A stretch of DNA of 45,309 nucleotides from a virus. Of the stretch, positions 5,843 to 12,373 are shown one piece after another. The stretch is from positions 1 to 45,309 of IMG/VR virus record IMGVR_UViG_3300048592_000194. One strand, 5' to 3'. The position numbers and the translations under genes are program-made. The notes below the pieces were generated by a model. That model was not told the DNA's origin. It saw nothing but the letters and a program-made list of their open reading frames with translations, and searched no databases. Position 1 is the stretch's first letter. Each line of letters starts with the position of its first letter.

Positions 5843-6541
5843 ATGTCACTAGCCGAACATGATCGGCCTGAGTTTGTCGGCGCTGCACTGCGCCGCAAGC
5901 GCATGGTCTGGACCGAGGCCAAGGACGCGCGGCTGAAGGAACTATGCGCGCAGGGCGTTCCCTATGACCTGATGGCGACCGACCTTAGCATTGAATTCGA
6001 GGAGAGCATCGGCCGCGAGAGCGTCAAGGACCGAGTATGGAAGCTACGGCTGCGCCGCACGCCGCTATCGCCGTGGACCCCGGAAATCGACGCGGACATG
6101 CTCAAACTGACATCGACGGGGACGACCTATCACGAGGCGGCGCTGATCCTCAATGCCAAATACGGAACGGCGTTCACACGCAATTCGCTGATCGGCCGCG
6201 CGTCGCGGCTCGGCGGCTTTACCCCGCGCCCCAAACTCACCCCGGAAGAACGAGAAGCCCGCAGGCTTGCCCGAGAAGCCCGCCACAATGCAAAGCGCAG
6301 ACAGGCGCGTCAGGCGCATGGGGTAAAACCGAGGCGCGTTACCCCGAAGCCCGAGCGTGAAATCACCGTGCTTCGCTGCGCCGGGATCGAGCCGCTCAAC
6401 ATCTCACTGTTCGACCTGACCAGCAAAACGTGTCGCTGGCCTTACGGAGAGGGGCCTTACACTTTCTGCGGCCATCATCCATCCGAAGGGTCGCCGTATT
6501 GCGCGCCGCACTTTCATCTGAGCTTGAGGCCCGCGTCATGA
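5843..6541 (+). CDS. GcrA-like cell-cycle regulator family protein
   Basis: 232 aa. Two Myb/SANT-like helical segments near the N-terminus (V-W-T-E-A-K-D-A-R-L-K-E-L and W-T-P-E-I-D-A-D-M-L-K-L) precede a basic linker. The C-terminal module is C-R-W-P-Y-G-E-G-P-Y-T-F-C-G-H with a final P-Y-C-A-P-H-F, which matches the GcrA sigma70-binding region with its Cys/His pairs. In Caulobacter GcrA activates sigma70 promoters containing methylated GANTC sites. A phage copy could redirect host transcription, possibly together with the methyltransferase downstream. Ribosome site: ggagcagggga. Confidence 0.8.
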   Translation: MSLAEHDRPEFVGAALRRKRMVWTEAKDARLKELCAQGVPYDLMATDLSIEFEESIGRESVKDRVWKLRLRRTPLSPWTPEIDADMLKLTSTGTTYHEAALILNAKYGTAFTRNSLIGRASRLGGFTPRPKLTPEEREARRLAREARHNAKRRQARQAHGVKPRRVTPKPEREITVLRCAGIEPLNISLFDLTSKTCRWPYGEGPYTFCGHHPSEGSPYCAPHFHLSLRPAS

Positions 6542-6903
6542 AATCAACGTCACGTCGGTGGACCGACGAGGAATGGGCTCGCGCCGAGCAGCTTCTTACC
6601 GAGGGTTACGCCATCAAGACCGTCGCAACCATGCTTGGCCGCACCGTCAGGGAAGTGTGCAGCAAAAAGCAGTGGATGCAGATGTCGGCGGACAAGCGTG
6701 AACGCAAGGCATTGCAGAAGCAGCAAAGACGAGCCGAGCAGAAAGAGGGCGTCAAGATCAACCGCGCTGAGTTCAAGATTTACGTTCCCGAGGATGCTGT
6801 GGCCGACCGCAACGCGCGGGTGGCTGCCGACCGGAGCCTAACTGCGTTTGTTTTCGGAGACCCGCCGCCAGGCTGGTCGGCACTAGACCGGAGGACCGCA
6901 TGA
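6538..6903 (+). CDS. Myb/SANT-like small DNA-binding protein
   Basis: 121 aa. The N-terminus R-R-W-T-D-E-E-W-A-R-A-E-Q-L-L-T-E-G-Y with A-T-M-L-G-R-T-V-R-E-V resembles the Myb-type N-terminal segment of the preceding protein. It is followed by a long basic helix (K-R-E-R-K-A-L-Q-K-Q-Q-R-R). It is joined to its neighbours by ATGA overlaps on both sides. Possibly derived from the GcrA-like gene by partial duplication; this is an inference. Confidence 0.65.
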   Translation: MKSTSRRWTDEEWARAEQLLTEGYAIKTVATMLGRTVREVCSKKQWMQMSADKRERKALQKQQRRAEQKEGVKINRAEFKIYVPEDAVADRNARVAADRSLTAFVFGDPPPGWSALDRRTA

Positions 6904-7091
6904 GCCTCCGAGAAATCTTCTGGCAGGCCAATCGAATGAACTACTGCGAGCGCCTCCTGTACTTGCAGAGGCACAGGGATAGGTATCGTCCCCGCTCGGT
7001 CGTGTACGGCGAGCTACAGGCGGAAATCGTGCGGGTGCAGTTGAAGCGATTGCAGGCAGAGAACAGGGAATTGCGAAGCGCGAACGGGTGA
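6900..7091 (+). CDS. Small hypothetical coiled-coil protein
   Basis: 63 aa (MSLREIFWQANRMNYCER...). The C-terminal half is heptad-like (V-Q-L-K-R-L-Q-A-E-N-R-E-L-R). Overlaps upstream (ATGA) and downstream (GTGA) genes by four bases, which supports its reality. No family recognised. Confidence 0.6.
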   Translation: MSLREIFWQANRMNYCERLLYLQRHRDRYRPRSVVYGELQAEIVRVQLKRLQAENRELRSANG

Positions 7092-7249
7092 AGGACAGAA
7101 TTTTTCATTGGGTCCGCCATGAGGATCTGCACGACTGGCTTTTGTGCGGCTGGATATTAGCGCCGTGCAACGACGCGATGCACCATCACGATTATTCGTT
7201 CCTTCTGGAGTGGCTGTGCGACTGCAAGATGCCGAGGCCGGGACGATGA
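7088..7249 (+). CDS. Small hypothetical protein between coiled-coil gene and methyltransferase
   Basis: 53 aa from GTG 7088 (MKDRIFHWVRHEDLHDWLLC...). It ends with a four-base ATGA overlap onto the methyltransferase start and starts with a GTGA overlap. It is rich in Trp, His and Cys, with H-H-H-D near the middle, and could bind a metal. Both junctions are tight, so it is probably a real gene although unrecognised. Confidence 0.55.
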   Translation: MKDRIFHWVRHEDLHDWLLCGWILAPCNDAMHHHDYSFLLEWLCDCKMPRPGR

Positions 7250-7935
7250 GAAAAGAAACACTCGCCGAAGGCGTTGATCTGTACCTTGGCGACTGCCGGG
7301 AAATCCTGCCTACCTTGGGCAAGGTGGATGCTGTGGTGACTGATCCGCCGTATGGGATTGGTGAGAATAGCCGCAAGGTCGCGTCACGCGGCAAGTTGGC
7401 GGCCCCCAAAGATTACGGCAATTTCGATTGGGACCGCTCCCCGCCTGACGCTGCAGTGATCGAGATGGTTCGCGCCCGCAGTCGTTGGCAAATCATGTTT
7501 GGTGGCAACTTCTTTACCTTGCCGCCGTCGTCTTGCTGGCTTGTTTGGGACAAGAAGAACGGCACAAACGATTTTGCTGATTGCGAGCTTGCTTGGACGA
7601 ATCTGCCCAAGGCCGTCCGACGAATTGAATGGCTTTGGAATGGAATGATCCGCAAAGGTGATGATTTTCGGGAGCATCCCACACAGAAGCCAGAAGGCGT
7701 TATGAAGTGGTGTATCGAACAGTTGCCAGACGACTGCGCCACCATCCTCGACCCATTCATGGGCTCCGGCACCACAGGCGTTGCCGCCGTCAAGCTCGGC
7801 CGCAAGTTCATCGGCATAGAGATCGAGCCGAAGTATTTCGACATCGCCTGCAAGCGCATTCAGGCCGCGCTGGACGCCCCGGATATGTTCGTTGAGGCAC
7901 CCAAGCCCGCAAAGCAAGAGGCGCTTGAACTGTGA
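7246..7935 (+). CDS. DNA N6-adenine (or N4-cytosine) methyltransferase, beta-type order
   Basis: 229 aa from ATG 7246. Catalytic motif IV is V-T-D-P-P-Y-G-I (residues about 29-36). The S-adenosylmethionine site is C-terminal, D-P-F-M-G-S-G-T-T-G-V-A-A (about 173-185), preceded by H-P-T-Q-K-P-E. That order is typical of beta-class enzymes such as CcrM and phage Dam-like proteins. It likely methylates phage DNA against restriction or for gene control; target specificity cannot be read here. The longer reading from 7144 covers the 53-aa gene and is not used. Confidence 0.9.
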   Translation: MRKETLAEGVDLYLGDCREILPTLGKVDAVVTDPPYGIGENSRKVASRGKLAAPKDYGNFDWDRSPPDAAVIEMVRARSRWQIMFGGNFFTLPPSSCWLVWDKKNGTNDFADCELAWTNLPKAVRRIEWLWNGMIRKGDDFREHPTQKPEGVMKWCIEQLPDDCATILDPFMGSGTTGVAAVKLGRKFIGIEIEPKYFDIACKRIQAALDAPDMFVEAPKPAKQEALEL

Positions 7936-8297
7936 AAACCGTCTTCCGCATCACCAAGCCTCCGCCGAGCACTAACAACCTGTTCGTGAATGGAACGCGC
8001 GGTCGTTTCCGCTCGCAAAAATACGATGAATGGCTGCAATGGGCACAGATCGACTACCTGCGCCAGCGGCCAAAGCCGATTGCCGGGCCGGTCAATCTCA
8101 CCATCGAGGTACAGGAGCCCAAGCGGAGATCCGATCTGGATAACAGGTCCAAGGCCCCGATTGATTTCTTGGTCAAGGCCGGCGTCATCGAGGCCGACGA
8201 CCAAACGATAGTGAGGGACATCCGGCTCAAATGGTCAGATGAGGTGGAAGGATGCCGAGTGACTATTGAGTCCATTTTCAATTTGGAAGCCAAATGA
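7932..8297 (+). CDS. rusA: RusA-like Holliday junction resolvase
   Basis: 121 aa from GTG 7932. The N-terminal P-P-S-T-N-N-L-F and the acidic core R-R-S-D-L-D-N-R-S-K-A-P-I-D-F-L with G-V-I-E-A-D-D are the RusA signature; the Asp residues bind the catalytic metal. RusA resolves four-way junctions formed during phage recombination. The 3' end (about 8258-8285) is echoed, with silent and conservative changes, at the 3' end of the HNH gene that follows, which suggests the HNH gene was inserted there. Confidence 0.85.
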   Translation: MKTVFRITKPPPSTNNLFVNGTRGRFRSQKYDEWLQWAQIDYLRQRPKPIAGPVNLTIEVQEPKRRSDLDNRSKAPIDFLVKAGVIEADDQTIVRDIRLKWSDEVEGCRVTIESIFNLEAK

Positions 8298-8824
8298 CGC
8301 CAGACGATAACAAATTGAGACTCCGCTTCCTCAATAAGGTCTCTGTTGATGAGAGCGGTTGCCATCTTTGGTGCGCCTCTAAAAACAGAGAGGGCTATGG
8401 TCAATTCAGATTTAATGGGACCGCCCGTTTAGCTCATCGGGTGGCATGGCAGTTGTTCAACGGTTTTGACCCAAGGGGGATGCTCGTTTGTCACCGTTGC
8501 GACAATCCATCCTGCGTCAATCCAGAACATCTTTTTTTGGGCACAGATGCCGATAACGTCCGGGATCGAGACAGAAAGGGGCGGACTTGGTCGAAGTTAA
8601 GTAAGACCGATGTGCTTTCAATCAAGGCGACACATGAAACGCAGGCGATATTGGCTTCGCGTTACGGTGTTTCGCAATCAACGATCTGCCGGGCAAAGAA
8701 TAGCCGGATCACGATTGAGTCGATCTTTAGTTCTGTTGCGTCGAGTGCGTCATCACCAACCGACGGGCAGGCAAATGACAGAAGCACCAATAGGCCACAA
8801 CGGGCAACTGAAGTCGATTGTTGA
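8294..8824 (+). CDS. HNH homing endonuclease inserted at the rusA 3' end
   Basis: 176 aa. The N-terminal HNH domain reads C-H-L-W...G-Y-G-Q-F...A-H-R-V-A-W...L-V-C-H-R-C-D-N-P-S-C-V-N-P-E-H-L-F-L-G-T (residues about 18-78). It is followed by a helix-turn-helix tail, L-A-S-R-Y-G-V-S-Q-S-T-I-C-R-A-K, typical of phage homing endonucleases. After this HTH it continues R-I-T-I-E-S-I-F, matching the R-V-T-I-E-S-I-F near the end of RusA. The ATGA overlap with rusA and this tail indicate an in-frame parasitic insertion that supplies a recoded gene end. Its last 50 bp overlap the GapR start. Confidence 0.8.
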   Translation: MTPDDNKLRLRFLNKVSVDESGCHLWCASKNREGYGQFRFNGTARLAHRVAWQLFNGFDPRGMLVCHRCDNPSCVNPEHLFLGTDADNVRDRDRKGRTWSKLSKTDVLSIKATHETQAILASRYGVSQSTICRAKNSRITIESIFSSVASSASSPTDGQANDRSTNRPQRATEVDC

Positions 8825-9020
8825 GCGGATCGAGCGGCTCAACGAGGACAAGAAGACGATCTCTGACGACATCGGCGATGTATTCAAGGAAGCCAAGGGC
8901 AACGGCCTCGATGTGAAGGCGCTGCGCAAGGTTATTGCCTTGCGTAAGTTGTCGGCCGACGACCGGGCCAACCAAGACGCCATTCTCGAAACCTACATGA
9001 CCGCCCTTGGGATGGTCTAA
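8775..9020 (+). CDS. GapR-family nucleoid-associated protein (DUF2312)
   Basis: 81 aa from ATG 8775 (MTEAPIGHNGQLKSIVERIE...). The core R-I-E-R-L-N-E-D-K-K-T-I-S-D-D-I-G-D-V-F-K-E-A-K-G-N-G-L-D-V-K-A-L-R-K-V-I matches DUF2312/GapR, a small alphaproteobacterial protein that encircles overtwisted DNA ahead of moving polymerases. Length fits the family. It lies just upstream of the replication-type genes and immediately abuts the next start. Confidence 0.88.
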   Translation: MTEAPIGHNGQLKSIVERIERLNEDKKTISDDIGDVFKEAKGNGLDVKALRKVIALRKLSADDRANQDAILETYMTALGMV

Positions 9021-9848
9021 ATGGGGCGCTGGTTTCGGTTCTACGACGACGCGATCAACGATCCGAAGATACTGAAGCTTCCAGAAGCGTCTCGCTGGCA
9101 CTGGACGGCACTGCTCTGCATCGCGTCAAAGAACGATGGGATTTTGCCGCCCATTGAGGACGTGGCATTGATGCTTCGGGTGAAGCCAGCCGCGGCCGCG
9201 GCAATCATTGCACAGATGAAATCTGCGGGGCTTCTGGATCTCGTTGACGGTAAGTATGCGCCGCACAATTGGAGCGGACGGCAATACAAATCGGACGTTT
9301 CAACAGAGCGAGTGAAACGTTTCAGGAAACGGGAACGAAACGTTTCAGAAACGCCACCAGATACAGATACAGATACAGATACAGAAATTGATAGGATAGG
9401 AGAAGGCGCGAGCAAATTCACGCAAGGCTCGAAGGCCCTCGCGTCAGCCCTCTGGAAAGCCGTCGGCATCACGAACCCGCTTCAGGTACCGCCAGAACTC
9501 GCGGGGGCGGACTGGCGTGCACTCGAATGGGAACGTGCCGGCTGGACGGTCGATCTGATCGAGGCGGAAGCCAAGCGGATCGGCCCCGGAAAGCCGCTGA
9601 TCTACTACGAAAAGGTGTTTGCAACCGCGTTTGCCAAGCGGCAAGCGCCGCTGCCCGTTGTCGAAATTCGCGAAGCTGAAAAACTAACGGTGGTGACGAC
9701 CAATGAAAAACCTAACGCTCGACGTGGCGGCGGTAGCCTCCTCGAATCCATCAACCGAGAACTGGCAGAGCTTGAAGCACAGGAAGGCGCTGATCTTGCG
9801 CTGCCAAGCGGCGATATTCTCCGCCTACCGGACCGATCAATACGCTGA
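9021..9848 (+). CDS. Phage replication initiator-type protein with N-terminal winged helix
   Basis: 275 aa (MGRWFRFYDDAINDPKILKL...). The first 90 residues form a winged-helix-like domain seen in phage replisome organisers (W-F-R-F-Y-D-D, then L-L-R/V-K-P-A-A-A-A-A-I-I-A-Q-M). A basic segment (R-V-K-R-F-R-K-R-E-R) and a (D-T)n run at residues about 114-121 follow, encoded by a gatacagatacagatac repeat. The C-terminal part is helical. It is probably the origin-binding protein. The last 146 bp overlap the next gene in another frame. Confidence 0.6.
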   Translation: MGRWFRFYDDAINDPKILKLPEASRWHWTALLCIASKNDGILPPIEDVALMLRVKPAAAAAIIAQMKSAGLLDLVDGKYAPHNWSGRQYKSDVSTERVKRFRKRERNVSETPPDTDTDTDTEIDRIGEGASKFTQGSKALASALWKAVGITNPLQVPPELAGADWRALEWERAGWTVDLIEAEAKRIGPGKPLIYYEKVFATAFAKRQAPLPVVEIREAEKLTVVTTNEKPNARRGGGSLLESINRELAELEAQEGADLALPSGDILRLPDRSIR

Positions 9849-10257
9849 CCCGGAAGGCTTCAAGGTGCAGCTAGGCGCAGTCCTTGAGGAATATCCGGAC
9901 GACGTGATTGCCCACGTCAGCGACCCGCGCACGGGCGTCCAGCGGCGTTCTACGTTCCCGCCCTCGATTTCCGAGATCGTGAAGGCGTGCGACGAACACG
10001 CGGGCTACTTGGAACGGCTGTCAAGGCCGAGGGCCGAACCGATCCCGCGCGAGCCGTCGCCGCGCCTGAAGGAAATGCCGGAAGGCTACCTCTCCCAGAT
10101 ATTCGTGCCGCAAAGTCATCAACGCTATGCCGGCCTCGTCGCGTGGGCCGAGAAAGCCGACCGTGTGTTTTGGCGATACGGCAAATCGTCGGATGGCGTG
10201 CAGGGCATTTGGGTTGATTTCGATACCTGGAACGGGAAGCGAGGGGCCAGCACATGA
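9703..10257 (+). CDS. Conserved phage protein, possible replication partner
   Basis: 184 aa. The segment A-Y-R-T-D-Q-Y-A-D-P-E-G-F-K-V-Q-L-G-A-V-L-E-E-Y-P and R-R-S-T-F-P-P-S-I-S-E-I resemble proteins encoded next to replisome organisers in rhizobial phages. It starts 146 bp inside the previous gene. Because the resembling region begins at about residue 35, a shorter start cannot be excluded. Function unknown; helicase-loader-type partner is an inference from position. Confidence 0.6.
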   Translation: MKNLTLDVAAVASSNPSTENWQSLKHRKALILRCQAAIFSAYRTDQYADPEGFKVQLGAVLEEYPDDVIAHVSDPRTGVQRRSTFPPSISEIVKACDEHAGYLERLSRPRAEPIPREPSPRLKEMPEGYLSQIFVPQSHQRYAGLVAWAEKADRVFWRYGKSSDGVQGIWVDFDTWNGKRGAST

Positions 10258-10823
10258 CCGCACCGCGCCGCAAGGCCAAGCCGTACAATCCCGCAAAGGC
10301 CGCCGCCCACGACAGGAGGGCCACAGAAATGCCCAGGGGGGCCCGTGTGGCGGTTGTCGAGATCGACGACCCATACGAGCAGGGGGGCAAAATTATCGCA
10401 CTACGGTCCATCCGTGACGATCCTCTGGCTGATATGCTGGCAAGGGGCCACATCACCGAATGTGAATTTCAAACTGGCCGGCATTGGCAACGGGCTTACG
10501 AGAACGCGGAGATTGGCGCAATTCAGGGCACAGACCCGAGCAAGGAAGCTGTGGACGGCGGCCGGATGCGAGAGGTGTTGACCGACCGGCAATTGGCCGC
10601 GAACAAGGAACTGAAAGCCGCGCGGGAAACGCTGGGGCAAGCCGGCAACTGGATCATCGTCAGCGTGCTCGGCACCCGCAAGACGCTTGAGACGCTGGCA
10701 TGGGAATGGCGCAAGGCCAAGCCGGGGGATGCGTCCTATCGGTATGTGACGCGGCGGTTTCACGAGTGTCTGGGCGATCTGGCCGAGTTGTTCGGGTATG
10801 CGATGAAGGAGCGGGGCCGATGA
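10254..10823 (+). CDS. Conserved phage protein, possibly late-gene regulator
   Basis: 189 aa (MTAPRRKAKPYNPAKAAAHD...). The central region D-P-L-A-D-M-L-A-R-G-H-I-T and R-H-W-Q-R-A-Y-E-N-A-E-I-G with D-P-S-K-E-A-V-D-G-G-R is strongly reminiscent of a conserved protein of rhizobial prophages. The C-terminal part is helical with a helix-turn-helix-like shape. It lies at the end of the early operon, where late activators or antiterminators are commonly encoded. It is the best placed candidate for controlling the late promoter at 11324, but no direct evidence exists. Confidence 0.55.
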   Translation: MTAPRRKAKPYNPAKAAAHDRRATEMPRGARVAVVEIDDPYEQGGKIIALRSIRDDPLADMLARGHITECEFQTGRHWQRAYENAEIGAIQGTDPSKEAVDGGRMREVLTDRQLAANKELKAARETLGQAGNWIIVSVLGTRKTLETLAWEWRKAKPGDASYRYVTRRFHECLGDLAELFGYAMKERGR

Positions 10824-11086
10824 CCGAGATGATCGAACGGGTTGCTGGGGTTATAAGCAAGGGCTTGGACGGCGAACTAAATTGCAACGAGTGGAGAGCT
10901 AGGGGACTTGCCTATGGTTTGGCAATTGCCGCCATAAAAGCCATGCGGGAGCCGACGGAGGGGATGATCGGCTCCACGTTCGCAATCATGGCGCCGGGCG
11001 ATTGTGGCGGCCTCGAAAGACGAGATGCCCGCGACGAGTGGCAAGCCATGATCGACGCAGCAATGGGCGGAATCGGCGATGATTAA
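10820..11086 (+). CDS. Small hypothetical, paralogue of the gene at 42428-42706
   Basis: 88 aa (MTEMIERVAGVISKGLDGEL...). The leftward gene at 42428-42706 begins MTEMIERIAGAIGKGLDGDL and shares the later G-L-x-Y-G-L and M-R-(E/D)-P-T-(E/D)-x-M pattern, so the two are paralogues on opposite strands and in different operons. ATGA overlap with the upstream gene. Function unknown. Confidence 0.65.
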   Translation: MTEMIERVAGVISKGLDGELNCNEWRARGLAYGLAIAAIKAMREPTEGMIGSTFAIMAPGDCGGLERRDARDEWQAMIDAAMGGIGDD

Positions 11087-11327
11087 CCGGAGAGGGCTGA
11101 TAACCGGGCTGATTTCATTTGCGGCTGCGCCTGCGATTGTCAGGGCGGCGTCGCTGATGCCGGTTAAGGTGATGAAGCCGGATGAAATGTTTATTCGGGA
11201 ATTTTTGGAGATTATTTATAGCGCCCCGCCCGAAGAAACGCCGGTGATTTTTGTTTCTCGCGATGTGGCGAACATTGTGGACGAGATTTTGCCGGGCCTG
11301 ATTCCCGTTTTCAATGCTGCCACTTGA
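11079..11327 (+). CDS. Small exported protein with Tat-like signal
   Basis: 82 aa. The N-terminus MINRRGLITGLISFAAAPAI with A-R-A-A-S-L-M-P-V following has a twin-arginine, a hydrophobic stretch and a small-residue cleavage region, like Tat-exported small proteins often seen in rhizobial phages. The mature part is acidic (E-F-L-E-I-I-Y-S-A-P-P-E-E-T). The stop codon lies inside the -35 box of the late promoter. AT-rich codon use differs from its neighbours, hinting at separate acquisition. Confidence 0.6.
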   Translation: MINRRGLITGLISFAAAPAIVRAASLMPVKVMKPDEMFIREFLEIIYSAPPEETPVIFVSRDVANIVDEILPGLIPVFNAAT

Positions 11328-11352
11328 CATGCTTTCAGCAACTTGCTATGCA
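11324..11352 (+). promoter_or_regulatory. Late promoter candidate (pR'-like)
   Basis: -35 TTGACA (11324-11329), 17-bp spacer, -10 TATGCA (11347-11352) preceded by TGC (extended -10). It lies at the end of the early operon. The start point would be near 11359, and a terminator follows within 50 nt. Confidence 0.75.
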
Positions 11353-11358
11353 AACGCC

Positions 11359-11405
11359 ACGATTCCGAACCCTCCTGTGGAGAAATCCGCTCGGCGGGTT
11401 TTTTT
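11359..11405 (+). ncRNA. Predicted short terminated leader RNA
   Basis: From the predicted start of the late promoter to the T-run of the terminator is only about 47 nt. It contains a small CTCC-TGT-GGAG hairpin (11372-11382) and then the terminator stem. This mirrors lambda pR'-tR', where a short RNA is made until an antiterminator acts. No start codon with a ribosome site is seen in it. Confidence 0.45.
11386..11405 (+). terminator. Terminator directly after the late promoter
   Basis: Stem TCCGC / GCGGG with loop TCG followed by seven T (11399-11405). The stem is short but GC-rich. Located about 30 nt after the predicted transcription start. Confidence 0.65.
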
Positions 11406-11509
11406 ACTATGCGGGAGCCCTCGGTAGGCTGCGGCCCATCGAGAAAAGCCAACCAATACTCTGCGATGTTCTAGACACCAACGCAGGAAGATTGGAAGGC
11501 AAGCAGGTA

Positions 11510-11614
11510 ATGCTGCGGCCCCCGAACCCACAATCTGATTTCCCAATCCGGGCGGCCGGTCCTTCCGATCACGCCACACAAATCCCCTCCCGCACCCTGT
11601 TGCGAGCGCGTTGA
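11510..11614 (+). CDS. Possible 34-aa ORF
   Basis: MLRPPNPQSDFPIRAAG..., preceded by a weak ribosome site (aagcagg). Its stop overlaps a TTG start of the next small ORF (TTGA). No motif. It is listed because the stretch 11406-11509 before it is otherwise empty and the tight coupling suggests translation. Confidence 0.3.
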   Translation: MLRPPNPQSDFPIRAAGPSDHATQIPSRTLLRAR

Positions 11615-11751
11615 TCTGGCTGCGGTCGTCCGGAGCTTCTCATGCGATACATCGTCTGCACGCTGAGGACGCGATCAAAAGCGCATGGATTTGCCCCGTG
11701 GTCGAGGACTTGTCCGAAATATATCCGAACGTAAGCAACGCGGTTAACTGA
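11611..11751 (+). CDS. Possible 46-aa ORF
   Basis: TTG start in a TTGA overlap. It encodes MIWLRSSGASHAIHRLHAED... and ends L-S-E-I-Y-P-N-V-S-N-A-V-N one base before the next ATG. No family recognised. The chain of tight junctions from 11510 to 12349 supports it weakly. Confidence 0.35.
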   Translation: MIWLRSSGASHAIHRLHAEDAIKSAWICPVVEDLSEIYPNVSNAVN

Positions 11752-11752
11752 C

Positions 11753-11917
11753 ATGAGTGCACAGGTTATCCAATTCCGCGACTATCAGAACCCGAAGGAT
11801 CTGGAGCGCCTGCGCCATCAACAGCAGCTCGAACAAATGGCCTGCAAGGCCATGAACGCTGCACTCAACCCGTTCCCGCCGCCTGAGTTCGTCAAAGACG
11901 AGAAGGAACCAGCCTGA
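11753..11917 (+). CDS. Small hypothetical protein upstream of terminase
   Basis: 54 aa (MSAQVIQFRDYQNPKDLERL...), helical and Gln-rich (R-H-Q-Q-Q-L-E-Q-M), with a Pro-rich end. The N-terminal V-I-Q-F-R-D-Y is a pattern often seen in short rhizobial phage proteins. Stop shares a base with the next ATG. Confidence 0.55.
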   Translation: MSAQVIQFRDYQNPKDLERLRHQQQLEQMACKAMNAALNPFPPPEFVKDEKEPA

Positions 11918-12078
11918 TGGCAAGGGAGTTCTATGTGTACCGCATCCTTGGGGAAATGGGGGAGACGGTCTACATCGGCAAGGGAACTGGTAAGCGTCTA
12001 AACGCGCAAAAGCGGCGGTTTCTGTCCGACCCCTACAATATCGTGGTTGAGCCATTCCCGCTGGTATCAGCGGCTTAA
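11917..12078 (+). CDS. GIY-YIG nuclease N-terminal fragment
   Basis: 53 aa (MAREFYVYRILGEMGETVYI...). It shows the paired strands Y-V-Y and V-Y-I-G-K-G-T-G-K-R that open the GIY-YIG nuclease fold. The family needs a later Arg and a Glu across about 90 residues, and the ORF stops after 53, so the catalytic Glu is missing. It looks like a truncated homing-type nuclease. Five bases separate it from the terminase small subunit start. Confidence 0.5.
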   Translation: MAREFYVYRILGEMGETVYIGKGTGKRLNAQKRRFLSDPYNIVVEPFPLVSAA

Positions 12079-12082
12079 CAGC

Positions 12083-12373
12083 ATGGTAGGACGGCCATTC
12101 CAGCCCGGACAGAGCGGCAATCCAAGCGGGCGGCCCAAGACAAAGCCATTTCGTGACGCGCTCCAGAAGGCATTGCAAGAGGCTGGGGACGACAAGGATA
12201 TGCTGAAGGCAGTTGCCATGGCTCTTGTCGCGAAAGCCACTGCTGGCGACGTGCCAGCAATCAAGGAAGTGGCAGATCGGATAGACGGCAAGGTAGCTCA
12301 GCCCCATGACGGCGATGGCGAGGGCGGACCTGTGCGGCATGTGGTAACGTGGCAGAAGCCCGCAGAGTCGTAA
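12083..12373 (+). CDS. Terminase small subunit candidate (DUF5681-like)
   Basis: 96 aa. It starts MVGRPFQPGQSGNPSGRPKT, the G-R-P-F-x-P-G-x-S-G-N-P-x-G-R-P pattern of DUF5681 proteins, which are commonly encoded next to phage terminases. The middle is helical (D-A-L-Q-K-A-L-Q-E-A) and the tail acidic. It overlaps the large subunit by 25 bp in another frame. Assigned as TerS from position; DUF5681 is not proven to be TerS. Confidence 0.65.
   Translation: MVGRPFQPGQSGNPSGRPKTKPFRDALQKALQEAGDDKDMLKAVAMALVAKATAGDVPAIKEVADRIDGKVAQPHDGDGEGGPVRHVVTWQKPAES

Noticed and set aside
9359-9385. gatacagatacagatac simple repeat as a replication origin iteron
   Set aside because: It encodes an Asp-Thr run in frame within a linker of the replication protein. 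Origins are often inside initiator genes, but there is no AT-rich region or further iteron here to support the call.
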